From Herbiconiux aconitum (GTDB lineage Bacteria; Actinomycetota; Actinomycetes; Actinomycetales; Microbacteriaceae), in the NCBI RefSeq assembly GCF_024979235.1, contig NZ_JANLCM010000001.1:1984001-2048000 (forward strand): a DNA stretch of 64,000 nt. The letters run 5' to 3'. Of the stretch, positions 42,582 through 51,926 are shown piece after piece. The notes under the pieces were generated by a model. It was not told the DNA's origin and did no database searches. It was given only the letters and a program-made list of their open reading frames with translations. Both the position numbers and the translations under genes were made by a program. Position 1 is the first letter of the stretch; each line of letters opens with the position of its first letter.

Positions 42582-43610
42582 GTGCCCCAGACGAAGAAGT
42601 CCACGCTGGTGCTGGTCGCCGAGCGTGCAGGCGTCTCCATCGCCTCCGTCTCGCGCGTGATGAACGGACTGCCCGCCTCGCCGCAGGTGGTCGAACGTGT
42701 GCGACAGGCGGCCGACGAACTGGGCTATGTTCCGGATGCCACGGCCCGCTCGCTGAAGGCCGGCAAGACCGACCAGATCGCCCTCGCCGTCGCCGACGTC
42801 GGAAACCCGGTCTACGTCGGCATGATGCACGAGATCTCCCGCGTGGTGACGAAGGCCGGCTATCGCCTGGTCATCTCGTCGACCGGAAGCGACCCGCAAG
42901 ACCAGATCGACCTGCTCACCGGCCTCAACCGCGGCTTCGCCGACGGCCTCATCCTGAGCCCCCTCCGCGTCACCGACGAACTCGGCGCCCAGCTGCGCGC
43001 CAGCCGCCTGCCGATCGTCATCATCGGTTCGCTCCCGGCCGGCGTCGAACTCGACAACGTGCGTGCCGACTCCGTGCGCGGCATCGCCCTCGCCGTCGAC
43101 CACCTCATCGAGCAGGGTCGCCAGCGCATCGCCTTCATCAACGGTCCGGTCGACACCGTGCCGGGCGCCGCTCGCCTCAACGGCTACCTGCGCGCCCTCA
43201 CCGAGCAGGGCCGCCCGCAGAACGCCGACGCCCAGGTGAACGCGAGCGACTTCACCTACCGCGCCGGCCTCAAGGCCGCAGCCGCCCTGCTCGACCAGAC
43301 CACCCCCGATGCCATCGTGTGCGCCAACGACCTCCTCGCCGTGGCGGCCATGAAGGTCATCTCCAAGCGCGGACTGCGGATTCCGGATGACATCGCCATC
43401 GTCGGCATGGACGACACCGACATCGCCGACCTGGCTCAGCCGGCCATCACGAGCGTCGACCTGCGTTCCATCAAGCGCGCCCGCGTCGCCGCCAAGCTGC
43501 TGCTGCGCCGTCTCGAGAACCCGCAGGCCCCGGTGGAGCAGGTCGTGATCGAGCCGAAACTGGTGGTGCGAGCCTCCTCGGTGAAGGAATGCGCGGAGGC
43601 CGAGCTGTGA
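42582..43610 (+). CDS. LacI-family transcriptional regulator
   Basis: 342 aa. An N-terminal HTH (TLVLVAERAGVSIASVSRVMNG) and hinge helix (DATARSLKAGKTD) are followed by a periplasmic-binding-protein-like effector domain (ISSTGSDPQDQIDLL, DGLILSP, DAIVCANDLLAVAAMKV, IPDDIAIVGMDDTDIADL). The start is the GTG at 42582 with GAGGAG 4 nt upstream, not the earlier GTG at 42570 that contains this ribosome site. First gene of the 42.5-54.1 kb operon; its stop overlaps the next start (GTGA). Presumably repressed until the imported substrate or a metabolite binds. Confidence 0.93.
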   Translation: MPQTKKSTLVLVAERAGVSIASVSRVMNGLPASPQVVERVRQAADELGYVPDATARSLKAGKTDQIALAVADVGNPVYVGMMHEISRVVTKAGYRLVISSTGSDPQDQIDLLTGLNRGFADGLILSPLRVTDELGAQLRASRLPIVIIGSLPAGVELDNVRADSVRGIALAVDHLIEQGRQRIAFINGPVDTVPGAARLNGYLRALTEQGRPQNADAQVNASDFTYRAGLKAAAALLDQTTPDAIVCANDLLAVAAMKVISKRGLRIPDDIAIVGMDDTDIADLAQPAITSVDLRSIKRARVAAKLLLRRLENPQAPVEQVVIEPKLVVRASSVKECAEAEL

Positions 43611-44569
43611 CCACGACGGCCCAGTCGGTGATCATCCCGACCACCCCGCCCGACCCGAACGACGGCAAGCGCCGCAAGCGCCCGAAGGTGGGCGGCATCC
43701 ACCGCGGAGGCCGCGACGCGTGGCTGCTCGTGCTGCCCGCCCTCATTCCCGTGGTGCTCTTCAGCGTCTACCCGCTCGCTCAGGGCATCCTGCTCGGGTT
43801 CACGGATGCGAAAGCCGGCCTCAACCAGACCGTCACCTTCAACGGGCTCGACAACTATGCGCAGCTGCTCAGCAACGAGTTGTTCTGGAACTCGTTCCGG
43901 ATCGGGCTGATCTGGGCGTTCGGGGTGACGATCCTGCAGTTCTTCTGCGCACTCGGGCTCGCCCTGCTGCTGAACCTCGACCTGAAGCTGCGCTGGCTCG
44001 CCCGCACCCTCGCGCTCGTGCCGTGGGCGATGCCGCCCGTGATCATCGCCATCATGTGGCGCCTGATGCTCAACCCGACCTACGGCCCGATCAACGGCTT
44101 CCTCCGCTCCATCGGCCTGCCGGGCGACATCAACTGGCTCGGCGACTTCTCGACCGCGCTCCCCGCCGTCATCGTCGTCGGCGTCTGGGCCGGGATGCCG
44201 CAGACCACGATCACCCTGCTCGCAGGCCTCCAGAACGTGTCGGCCGAGCTGCACGAGGCCGCCGCCATCGACGGCGCGAGCACGTTCAGACGCTTCTGGC
44301 ACATCACGCTTCCGTCGCTCCGGCCGGTCATCGTGGCCATCACCACCCTCGACCTGATCTGGAACTTCAACTCCTTCGCCCTGGTCTACGTGCTCACGGC
44401 CGGCGGGCCAGGAGGTCAGACCATGCTGCCCATGCTCTTCGCCTACAACGAGGCCTTCCGCTACGGCAACTTCGGTTACGCGGCGGCGATGGGCAACGTG
44501 ATGGTGATCATCATCGCCGCGTTCCTGTTCTTCTATCTGCGCAGCCAGGCAAGGAGCCGCCTCTCATGA
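43607..44569 (+). CDS. Carbohydrate ABC transporter permease, MalF/UgpA type
   Basis: 320 aa with six core membrane segments after a basic N terminus. The EAA loop (ELHEAAAIDGASTFRRFWHITLPSLRP) contacts the ATPase. N-terminal AWLLVLPALIPVVLFSVYPLAQG is typical of CUT1 permeases. The GTG overlaps the lacI-type stop and its own stop overlaps the next ATG (ATGA), so the three genes are co-translated. No ATPase gene occurs in the operon; CUT1 systems often share a genome-wide MsiK-type ATPase. Confidence 0.93.
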   Translation: MTTTAQSVIIPTTPPDPNDGKRRKRPKVGGIHRGGRDAWLLVLPALIPVVLFSVYPLAQGILLGFTDAKAGLNQTVTFNGLDNYAQLLSNELFWNSFRIGLIWAFGVTILQFFCALGLALLLNLDLKLRWLARTLALVPWAMPPVIIAIMWRLMLNPTYGPINGFLRSIGLPGDINWLGDFSTALPAVIVVGVWAGMPQTTITLLAGLQNVSAELHEAAAIDGASTFRRFWHITLPSLRPVIVAITTLDLIWNFNSFALVYVLTAGGPGGQTMLPMLFAYNEAFRYGNFGYAAAMGNVMVIIIAAFLFFYLRSQARSRLS

Positions 44570-45423
44570 CGACCGCTACCCTGGCCGGCACGCGCAGCCG
44601 CCGCATCACGCGGCCGCTGCAGTACGTCGCTCTCGCCGCCTACATCATCTTTCTCGGCTTCCCGCTGTTGTTCCTGCTCATCACGGCGTTCAAGACGCCG
44701 CAAGAACTGCAGTCACCCAATCCCGCGTTCCTGCCGCAACAGTTCAACTTCGACAACTTCGCCGCCGCGATCGAGAAGGCGAACCTGTGGCAGGCCGCTG
44801 GCAACAGCCTCTTCGTGGCCGTGCTGACCACCCTCATCGTGACGGTGATCTCGTTGCCGGCCGCCTACGCCCTGGCCCGGTTCCGCACGAAGCTGCGGGG
44901 CGTCGCGACCGGCTGGATCCTGCTCAGCCAGGTGTTCCCGTTCATCCTCATCATCATCCCGCTCTTCCTCGTGCTGAAGCAGATCGGGCTCATCAACAAC
45001 CTCTTCGGGTTGGTGCTCGTCTACACGGTGTGGTCGCTGCCCTTCGCGCTCTGGATGTTGCAGGGCTACGTCGCCGGCGTGCCCGCCGAGCTGGAGGAGG
45101 CCGGCGCGATGGACGGCGCGAGCCGCTTCCGGGTGCTGCGTTCGATCGTGCTGCCGCTGCTCGCGCCCGGACTCGTGGCCACGAGCCTGTTCACCTTCAT
45201 CTCGTCGTGGAACGAGTTCTTCTTCGCCCTGGTGCTCATCCAGGATCCGAAGCTGCAGACCCTGCCGTTGACCCTCGCCCGATTCGTCGGCGCAGAGGGC
45301 CAGGTGCAGTTGGGTCAGCTGGCCGCGGCATCGCTGCTGGCGACCATCCCGAGCCTGATCTTCTTCGCCCTCATCCAGCGCCGACTCACGTCGGGCTTGA
45401 TGAGCGGCGCCGTCAAAGGCTGA
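44566..45423 (+). CDS. Carbohydrate ABC transporter permease, MalG/UgpE type
   Basis: 285 aa, six membrane segments. The EAA motif is ELEEAGAMDGASRFRVLRSIVLPLLAPG. The opening ITRPLQYVALAAYIIFLGFPLLFLLITAFKTPQEL is typical of the second CUT1 subunit. Overlaps the first permease by 4 nt. Forms the membrane heterodimer with it. Confidence 0.93.
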   Translation: MTTATLAGTRSRRITRPLQYVALAAYIIFLGFPLLFLLITAFKTPQELQSPNPAFLPQQFNFDNFAAAIEKANLWQAAGNSLFVAVLTTLIVTVISLPAAYALARFRTKLRGVATGWILLSQVFPFILIIIPLFLVLKQIGLINNLFGLVLVYTVWSLPFALWMLQGYVAGVPAELEEAGAMDGASRFRVLRSIVLPLLAPGLVATSLFTFISSWNEFFFALVLIQDPKLQTLPLTLARFVGAEGQVQLGQLAAASLLATIPSLIFFALIQRRLTSGLMSGAVKG

Positions 45424-45462
45424 CGACCACCCAAGAGAAGCATCACAACAAAGGAGAGAACC

Positions 45463-46758
45463 ATGAGAAGAAAGGCGTTGCTGGGCATTGGAGCCCTCGC
45501 TGTCGCCGGACTGCTGGGCGGATGCGCGTTCGGCGGCGGAGGCACCGCCACGACGAGCACTCCCGACGGCCCCGTCACCCTGACCTTCCAGAGCCTGGCC
45601 TACCAGGACTCCACGGTCGCCGCGACGCAGAAGATCGTCGACGACTGGAACGCCGACAACCCCGACATCCAGATCGACCTGGTGCAGGGCAGCTGGGACA
45701 ACGTGCACGACCAGCTCGTGACGCAGTTCCAGGGCGACACCGCGCCCGACATCATCCACGACGAGTCGAGCGACATCATGGGGTTCGCGAACCAGGGCTA
45801 CCTGGCCGACATCAGCCCCTACCTCAGCGACGACGTGAAGAGCGCCGTCTCCGACGACGTGTGGGAGACGGTCACCACTTCCGACGGAAAGATCGTGGCC
45901 GCGCCGACGCTGCTGCAGACCTACGTCGTGTTCGCGAACACCGACGCATTCTCGGCGGCGGGCGTGCCGGTGCCGAGCGGCGACTCGCTCAGCTGGGACG
46001 ACCTGCAGGCCGATGCGAAGCAGCTCACCAGCGGCGGAAACTTCGGCGTCGGCTGGGGCCTCAAGCAGCCGACCGCTGCGGTGATGAACACCGCGCTCGG
46101 GTTCGGCGGCACCTTCTTCGACGTCTCCGACGACGGATCGGCCACGATCGACGTCGGTGAGGGCGAGCTCGCGGTGCCCGAGAAGATCCACGCCATGGCC
46201 TACGACGATGCCTCGCTCGACCCGGTCACGCTGACCCAGTCGGGTTCGGATGTTCTCCCCGGCTTCCTCGGCGGCAAGTACGCCATGTACATCGGCGGCA
46301 ACTTCCTCGCCCAGCAGATCACCGAGTCGGCCCCGGCCGGCTTCAACTGGACCGTACTGCCGCCTCTCGCCGGCAGCGACGGACCGGTGCAGGCCGCGAA
46401 CCCGCAGACCATGTCGGTCTCGGCGCAGAGCAAGTACCCCGAGCAGGCCGCGAAGTTCATCGACTACTTCATGAACCCCGAGAACCAGGCTGCGCTGGCC
46501 CAGGGTGACTGGCTCATCCCGACCTCGTCGGATGCCCGTGACGTGGTGGCCGAGCAGACCACCGACGTGCCGGTCTGGTCTCCGATCCTGAAGTCGGGTG
46601 AAGACCTCTCGGGTGCTCCGTTCCAGAAAGCCACCAACTACCCGCAGTGGAAAGACCAGTACGCCACTCCGGGGCTGCAGCAATACTTCGCGAACTCGAT
46701 CAGTCTCGACGACCTGAAGAAGCAGCTGACCGACGGCTGGGACTCGATCGGCGGATGA
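45463..46758 (+). CDS. ABC transporter sugar-type substrate-binding lipoprotein
   Basis: 431 aa. Lipobox LLGGC (Cys21) anchors it outside the membrane. The mature part has the extracellular solute-binding family 1 layout (VTLTFQSLAYQDSTVAATQKIVDDWNADNP; GDTAPDIIHDESSDIMGFANQGYLADI; GKYAMYIGGNFLAQQI). It captures the ligand for the two permeases. The acidic, Asp-rich surface gives no hint of ligand. AAAGGAGAG precedes the ATG. Confidence 0.93.
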   Translation: MRRKALLGIGALAVAGLLGGCAFGGGGTATTSTPDGPVTLTFQSLAYQDSTVAATQKIVDDWNADNPDIQIDLVQGSWDNVHDQLVTQFQGDTAPDIIHDESSDIMGFANQGYLADISPYLSDDVKSAVSDDVWETVTTSDGKIVAAPTLLQTYVVFANTDAFSAAGVPVPSGDSLSWDDLQADAKQLTSGGNFGVGWGLKQPTAAVMNTALGFGGTFFDVSDDGSATIDVGEGELAVPEKIHAMAYDDASLDPVTLTQSGSDVLPGFLGGKYAMYIGGNFLAQQITESAPAGFNWTVLPPLAGSDGPVQAANPQTMSVSAQSKYPEQAAKFIDYFMNPENQAALAQGDWLIPTSSDARDVVAEQTTDVPVWSPILKSGEDLSGAPFQKATNYPQWKDQYATPGLQQYFANSISLDDLKKQLTDGWDSIGG

Positions 46759-46852
46759 CCGGATGCCGCGTGCCGCCGTTTCGGGTGGGCACGCGGCTCC
46801 GGCTCCGGCCGATCGCATTCGCATCACAAGAAGTTCACGAAGGAGAACGCAC

Positions 46853-48013
46853 ATGGACCTGCTCGAGGACAAGGCAACGGGCGCACTCGCCGGGGCGGCC
46901 GTGGGCGACTCCCTCGGCGGCGCGGCCGAAGGCAACACGCCGGGGGCCATCCAAGAGCGCTACTCGGGGTTCATCGAGGGCATCGTGCCCCCGTTCCTCG
47001 ACGACTGGCGGAACGCCCGCCCGATCGCGCCGTACCACAAGGGCGATGGCCACATCACCGACGACACCCTCATGACGAACGCGCTGGTGGAGGTCTATGA
47101 CGGCCTGCGCGACCACCTCGACGCCTATGCGATCGCCGAGCGCCTCGTGCCGCTACTGATCGGGGAGCGCCGCTGGATTCCGGAGCTCGAGACCGAGGCC
47201 ATCCTGCTGCAGCGCCTGTTCCTGGCCGAGAAGTGGCTCGTGGCGCGTCTGCACTACGGGCACGTCGACCCCCGCGAGGCCGGTGTGGGCAACATTGTGA
47301 ACTGCGGGGCCACCATGTACATGGCGCCCGTCGGCATCGCGAATGCGGGGTCGCCGCTCGGCGCCTACGCCGAGGCGATCGACGTCGCCGGAGCCCACCA
47401 GTCGAGCTACGGGCGGGAGGCCGCGGGAGTCTACGCAGCCTGCGTGGCCGAGGCCATGCGACCGGGCGCATCCGTCGCTTCCGTGGTGTCGGTGGCGCTC
47501 TCCCTGGCGAAAGACGGAACACGTGACGCGATCGATGCGGTGGTGACGGCCGCCTCCTCGCTCGGCGACTGGCGGTCGTCGTTGGCCGGCATCCGTACGG
47601 CCGTCGAGCCCTTCGACACCGTCGGCCCGAACTACCGCGCTCCCGCGATGGATGCCCGCATCCCGAGTCGCACCAAGTCGATCGAGGAGCTGCCGGTGGC
47701 GCTCGGCATGCTGGTGCTCGCCGACGGCGACTACTCCGAGACCGTGCTGGGTTCGGTGAACTACGGTCGCGACTCCGACTCGATCGCCGTGATGGGCGGG
47801 TCGATCGCCGGTGCGCTGGGCGGCCGCGCCGCAGTTCCGGATGCCTGGGTCGAGCAGATCGGCGCCGCAAGCAAGCTCGACCTCGACTCCACGGGGCCCC
47901 TGATGGCGTCGGTGGCTCGCGACATCTGGGCCAAGGATCGTGTTCGCTTCGAACACCGGGCACGGGCGTTCGACGAGCTCGTCGGCGCCGGCATCGGCGT
48001 CGGAGCGGAGTGA
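46853..48013 (+). CDS. ADP-ribosylglycohydrolase-fold enzyme 1
   Basis: 386 aa. The two-Mg ARH active site looks complete: GAAVGDSLGG, DGHITDDTLMT and YGRDSDSIAVMGGSIAGALGG. ARH enzymes cleave the glycosidic bond between ribose C1 and a leaving group (Arg, Ser, phosphate, nicotinamide-type). In a sugar-uptake operon the substrate is more likely a small ribosyl or glycosyl compound than a protein; this is inference. The start is ATG at 46853 with AAGGAG upstream. Its TGA overlaps the next ATG. Confidence 0.88.
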   Translation: MDLLEDKATGALAGAAVGDSLGGAAEGNTPGAIQERYSGFIEGIVPPFLDDWRNARPIAPYHKGDGHITDDTLMTNALVEVYDGLRDHLDAYAIAERLVPLLIGERRWIPELETEAILLQRLFLAEKWLVARLHYGHVDPREAGVGNIVNCGATMYMAPVGIANAGSPLGAYAEAIDVAGAHQSSYGREAAGVYAACVAEAMRPGASVASVVSVALSLAKDGTRDAIDAVVTAASSLGDWRSSLAGIRTAVEPFDTVGPNYRAPAMDARIPSRTKSIEELPVALGMLVLADGDYSETVLGSVNYGRDSDSIAVMGGSIAGALGGRAAVPDAWVEQIGAASKLDLDSTGPLMASVARDIWAKDRVRFEHRARAFDELVGAGIGVGAE

Positions 48014-49473
48014 TGGGGTTGCGTCTCAGCTGGAGCCAGCCCGAAGACCTCGTTCCGCACGCCTTCCGGGCGGCCGAGCTCGACGGTGTGCCGATCGACG
48101 ACCTGGTGGCGTCGTGGACGGATGCCGGCGGGCCGCTGCTCGCCCCGGTGAACGGGGCGACGCCCGATCCGGCCCCGGAGTCGTTGCGGGAGCTGGGGCG
48201 GGGCATCCTGTCGCAGCTCGACGAGAGGGCGGTGCCGGATGCCGTGCGGCTCGTTGAGCCCGACGAGCTGTCGGAGATCCTGGCGCTGGCGCCGGGGGGC
48301 GCTGCTGCTGCGGGCGCGTCACAGGCGCTGCTCGTGCTCGGCGCGGCGTTCTTCGATCGGGTGCACGGCGCCTGGCTCGGCCGCGCGGCCGGCTGCCTGC
48401 TCGGCAAGCCGGTGGAGAAGATCCCGCGCGAAGGCATTCGCGCCATCGCCCAGAACACCGGCAACTGGCCGATCTCGTCGTATTTCACGGAGATCGGGCT
48501 CGACCCGGCGCTCGCGGAGCGGTACCCGTGGAACCGCAAGAGCCGGCCGACGAGCCTGATCGAGAACATCGACGGCATGCCCGAAGACGACGACCTCAAC
48601 TTCCCGCTGATCGCGCTCGATCTGCTCGAGCGGATCGGCGCATCCTTCAGCACCGACGACGTCGCGCAGTCGTGGCTCGCCAATCTGCCCGGCGGACGCG
48701 TGTTCACCGCCGAGCGGATCGCCTACCGCAACCTGCTCGACGGCTACGAGCCTTCGGTCGCGGGGGCGGTGCGCAATCCCTTCCGCGACTGGATCGGAGC
48801 GCAGATCCGAACGGATGTCTACGGCTGGGCGAACCCGGGAGATCCGGTGGCCGCCGCGCGACTGGCCTTCACCGACGCCCGCCTGAGCCACGGGCGCAAC
48901 GGCGTCTATGGGGCGATGTTCGCGGCGGCGGCCTGCTCGGCCGCGGTGGTGGCGGGCGGAGCCGGTGCCGGCGGTCGGGCGGCCGGTGCCGACGGCGCCG
49001 CGGACGCGGTGGACGCGGTGATCGCGGCGGGGTTGTCGGTGGTGCCCGCAGACAGTCGGTACGCGCAGGCGATCGCGCTCGGCGCCTCGCTCGGGCGCTC
49101 GGCGCTCGACTCGGAGGAGGCGCTCGACCGCATCTACGCCGTATACGGCGAGCTGCACTGGGTGCACGTGCTGAACAACGCTGCCGTGCTCGCCTTCGCG
49201 CTCACCCGCGGCGCGGGCGACTATGAGGCGACGATCACCGCTGCGGTCACGGGCGGCTGGGACACGGACTCGGTGGGGGCAACTGCGGGATCTCTGGCGG
49301 GGGCATTGCTCGGCGCATCCGCTCTGCCGTCGCGCTGGATCTCGCCGCTTCACAACCGCCTCGCCTCGAGCGTGCCGGGCTTCGACGGCATCGGCTTCGA
49401 CGAGCTGGCGCGTCGCACGGTCGCCGTCGCGGCCGCGACCTCTGCCGATGCCGCGGATGGGGCTGCCCGATGA
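48013..49473 (+). CDS. ADP-ribosylglycohydrolase-fold enzyme 2 with N-terminal extension
   Basis: 486 aa. The first 110 or so residues are an Ala/Pro-rich extension with no clear family (RLSWSQPEDLVPHAFRAAELDG). The ARH core follows: VHGAWLGRAAGCLLGKPVEK, MPEDDDLNFPLIALDLL and GGWDTDSVGATAGSLAGALLG, so metal-binding acidic residues are retained. It is only distantly like the preceding ARH, which suggests the two act on different bonds or steps. Start at ATG 48013 (TGATG overlap); GTG 48010 is possible. Confidence 0.87.
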   Translation: MGLRLSWSQPEDLVPHAFRAAELDGVPIDDLVASWTDAGGPLLAPVNGATPDPAPESLRELGRGILSQLDERAVPDAVRLVEPDELSEILALAPGGAAAAGASQALLVLGAAFFDRVHGAWLGRAAGCLLGKPVEKIPREGIRAIAQNTGNWPISSYFTEIGLDPALAERYPWNRKSRPTSLIENIDGMPEDDDLNFPLIALDLLERIGASFSTDDVAQSWLANLPGGRVFTAERIAYRNLLDGYEPSVAGAVRNPFRDWIGAQIRTDVYGWANPGDPVAAARLAFTDARLSHGRNGVYGAMFAAAACSAAVVAGGAGAGGRAAGADGAADAVDAVIAAGLSVVPADSRYAQAIALGASLGRSALDSEEALDRIYAVYGELHWVHVLNNAAVLAFALTRGAGDYEATITAAVTGGWDTDSVGATAGSLAGALLGASALPSRWISPLHNRLASSVPGFDGIGFDELARRTVAVAAATSADAADGAAR

Positions 49474-51926
49474 GCGGCGCAGCCGTGCACGGCGCGGCCG
49501 CTGCCACAGGCGCGAACTCGGCCATCGTGGGCGACGCCAGGACGGCGGCTGACACGGTGGTCGACATCGACGAAGAGAACACCAACGAGCTGAATCCGCT
49601 CGTGCCACGGCCCATCGACCTGCCGACCGTCCTGCCCGCCGGCGGCGAACTGGCACCTGATATCGGCGACGTGGCGAAGATCTTCGCCGCTCCCGATGAC
49701 CCGGCCGACTGGCCCGCCTGGCGCGCCGACCTCGCCCGCTGGCGCGACGCGGCCCGGGCGCGGCTCGCCTACGACGGCTCGCTCTACGAGCGGCCGTCGA
49801 CCCGCTGGACGCGATCCGCCTCGAGCGTCGCCCTCGTCTGGCTCTGGGACGAGCGGCTCTTCGACCGCGCCGCCCACCGCTTCGACGTCGACGGCTTCCT
49901 CGCCCGCACGGCCGATCACGGCAGTTTCGACGGAGTCGTGCTCTGGCACGCCTACCCGGTGATCGGCATCGACGACCGCAACCAGTTCGACTTCTACCGA
50001 GAGGTTCCGGGACTCGGTGAGCTCGTGGCCGAGTTCCAGGGCCGCGGCATCCGTGTCTTCATCGACTACAACCCGTGGGACACGGGCACCCGACGAGCAC
50101 CCCACGACGACGCCACCGAACTCGCCCTGATCGTGGGCGAGCTCGGCGTCGACGGCGTGTTCCTCGACACGATGAAAGAGGGCGACTCCCGCCTCATCGA
50201 CTCGCTGCTGAACGCGACGCCGCCGCAGGTGCTCGAGGGCGAGTCGCGGGTGCCGAATCACCGCATCGTCGACCACCAGCTGAGCTGGGCGCAGTGGTTC
50301 GCCGACAGCGAGGCGCCGGGCGTGATGCGCACGCACTGGTTCGAGCGCCGCCACATGATGCACTCGACAAGGCGCTGGAACCGCGACCACAGCGCCGAAC
50401 TGCAGTCGGCGCACATGAACGGCACGGGGGTCCTGGTGTGGGACACCGTTTTCGGCGTCTGGGTGGGCTGGAACGAACGCGACAAGTCGACGCTGCGGCG
50501 GATGCTCCGGGTGCAGCGGGCGCTCTCCTCCGTGCTCGTCGAGGGGGAGTGGATGCCGCTCGCCGACGCCTCGGCCGACGCCCTCGCCGCGCGCGTGTAC
50601 GTGTCGCGCTTCGAACTCGGCGCACTCACCCTCTGGACGGCCGTGAACCGCTCCGACTCCGACTACACCGGCCCCCTGCTCGACCCCGACGCGCTCTCGG
50701 CCGACTCGTCGGAGGCCCTTTCCGCCGGAGTTCTCCAAACGTCGTCTCAACCGGGCGCCTCTGGGGCGGAGGATGCCGCGACGTTTGGAGAAGTCCGCGG
50801 CTTCGGGCTCTTCGATGTCACCGCGGGGCGGCAGATCGGCGGGCAGGCAGTCGTCGGTTCGGCTGAGGCATCGTGGCTACCGGGCACCGTCGCCCCCGTC
50901 ACCGTGCCGGCCCGTGGGATCGCGGCCGTGCTGCGAGTGCGGGGCGAGCAACCCGAGTGGCTGGCCGGGCTGCTGGCTGAGGCCGCGGCGGATGCGCCGT
51001 CGGCGGACTCGACGTTCCCGGCGCGGGTCGCCGCGCGACGCATCCCGGCGCCGTCGGCGGGCGAGCCGTCGGAGACCGCAATCGTTGGGGCAACCGACTC
51101 GTCTGGGAGCCCGATCGCCGCGACGATTGCGATCTCCGACCTCCCCGCGCAGGCCGGCGTCGTGCCGGTGGCTGCGGGGGAGCGGGAGCTCACCATGACG
51201 TTCCGCCGGCGCGAGACGGGCACCTACCAGGGCGCTCCCTATGTGGAGGAGTGGAAGCCGCTGCCGCCGCGCCTGCACGACGCGCGCAGCGAGCAGCACC
51301 GCGTGACGCTCGGCGCCGTGGCGGTGGCAGCGCGGGAGGTCACGAACGCCGAGTTCGAGGCGTTCCTCGCCGCGACCGGTTACCAGCCCGCGGTGGCGAA
51401 CCGCTTCCTGCTCGGCTGGTCGCACAGCGCGTCGACCGCTGACGACACGGAGCCGGTGACCGCGAGCGGCGTCGCCGAACGGTCGCGGCTCGCGCCACCG
51501 CTCGGTGAGGCCGATCGGCCGGTGACCTCCATCGACCTCACGGATGCCCGCGCCTACGCCGCTTGGGCCGGTGCCCGCCTGCCCACCGAGTTCGAGTGGC
51601 AGGTGGCGGCGACGGATGCGCGGTTCGGCCGCGCGCATCCGCTGGTCTGGAATTGGACCGAGAGCGAGCACGACGACGGCGTCACCCGCTTCGTGATGCT
51701 CAAGGGCGGCAGCGAGCACGAGAGCCTCGGCTCCGACTGGTACACCGACGGCGGGCCGCGCGAACCGTCATTCAGCCTCAAGTACGTGCTGGCCGGTCTG
51801 GGGCTCGATCGCTCGCCGAGCATCGGCTTCCGACTGGCGTGGGATCTCGACGCTCGCGACGGCCTGAGCGACGACCCCAGCCGCGATCCGGGTGACGACA
51901 CCTCTGACGGGGGTGACGCTCGATGA
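49470..51926 (+). CDS. TIM-barrel hydrolase-like / SUMF1-like fusion protein
   Basis: 818 aa. Residues about 30-400 resemble a glycoside-hydrolase TIM barrel (DGVVLWHAYPVIGIDDRNQFDFYREVPGL, IRVFIDYNPWDTGTR, GVDGVFLDTMKEGDSRLIDSLL), with acidic residues at strand ends that could be catalytic. A linker region follows, then residues about 600-818 are formylglycine-generating-enzyme-like (GAVAVAAREVTNAEFEAFLAATGY, ARAYAAWAGARLPTEFEWQVAA, GFRLAWDLD). I see no Cys in that domain, so FGE-type copper/cysteine oxidase chemistry is unlikely. The product may be a glycosidase with a ligand-binding FGE-fold module. ATGA overlaps at both ends. An inverted repeat is embedded at 50728-50795. Confidence 0.75.
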   Translation: MSGAAVHGAAAATGANSAIVGDARTAADTVVDIDEENTNELNPLVPRPIDLPTVLPAGGELAPDIGDVAKIFAAPDDPADWPAWRADLARWRDAARARLAYDGSLYERPSTRWTRSASSVALVWLWDERLFDRAAHRFDVDGFLARTADHGSFDGVVLWHAYPVIGIDDRNQFDFYREVPGLGELVAEFQGRGIRVFIDYNPWDTGTRRAPHDDATELALIVGELGVDGVFLDTMKEGDSRLIDSLLNATPPQVLEGESRVPNHRIVDHQLSWAQWFADSEAPGVMRTHWFERRHMMHSTRRWNRDHSAELQSAHMNGTGVLVWDTVFGVWVGWNERDKSTLRRMLRVQRALSSVLVEGEWMPLADASADALAARVYVSRFELGALTLWTAVNRSDSDYTGPLLDPDALSADSSEALSAGVLQTSSQPGASGAEDAATFGEVRGFGLFDVTAGRQIGGQAVVGSAEASWLPGTVAPVTVPARGIAAVLRVRGEQPEWLAGLLAEAAADAPSADSTFPARVAARRIPAPSAGEPSETAIVGATDSSGSPIAATIAISDLPAQAGVVPVAAGERELTMTFRRRETGTYQGAPYVEEWKPLPPRLHDARSEQHRVTLGAVAVAAREVTNAEFEAFLAATGYQPAVANRFLLGWSHSASTADDTEPVTASGVAERSRLAPPLGEADRPVTSIDLTDARAYAAWAGARLPTEFEWQVAATDARFGRAHPLVWNWTESEHDDGVTRFVMLKGGSEHESLGSDWYTDGGPREPSFSLKYVLAGLGLDRSPSIGFRLAWDLDARDGLSDDPSRDPGDDTSDGGDAR
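50728..50795. repeat. Inverted repeat C inside coding sequence
   Basis: Arms TTCTCCAAACGTCG (50731-50744) and CGACGTTTGGAGAA (50779-50792) are perfectly complementary over 14 nt, with partial pairing beyond and a 34-nt loop. It is read in frame as a Ser/Gly/Ala-rich linker (about residues 420-441) between the barrel-like and later domains. It looks like the intergenic inverted repeats elsewhere in the window. Confidence 0.7.

Noticed and set aside
32028..51926. Sulfatase and SUMF1-like protein as a functional pair
   Set aside because: They are 15 kb apart in different operons and the FGE-like domain lacks the cysteines needed for formylglycine formation.
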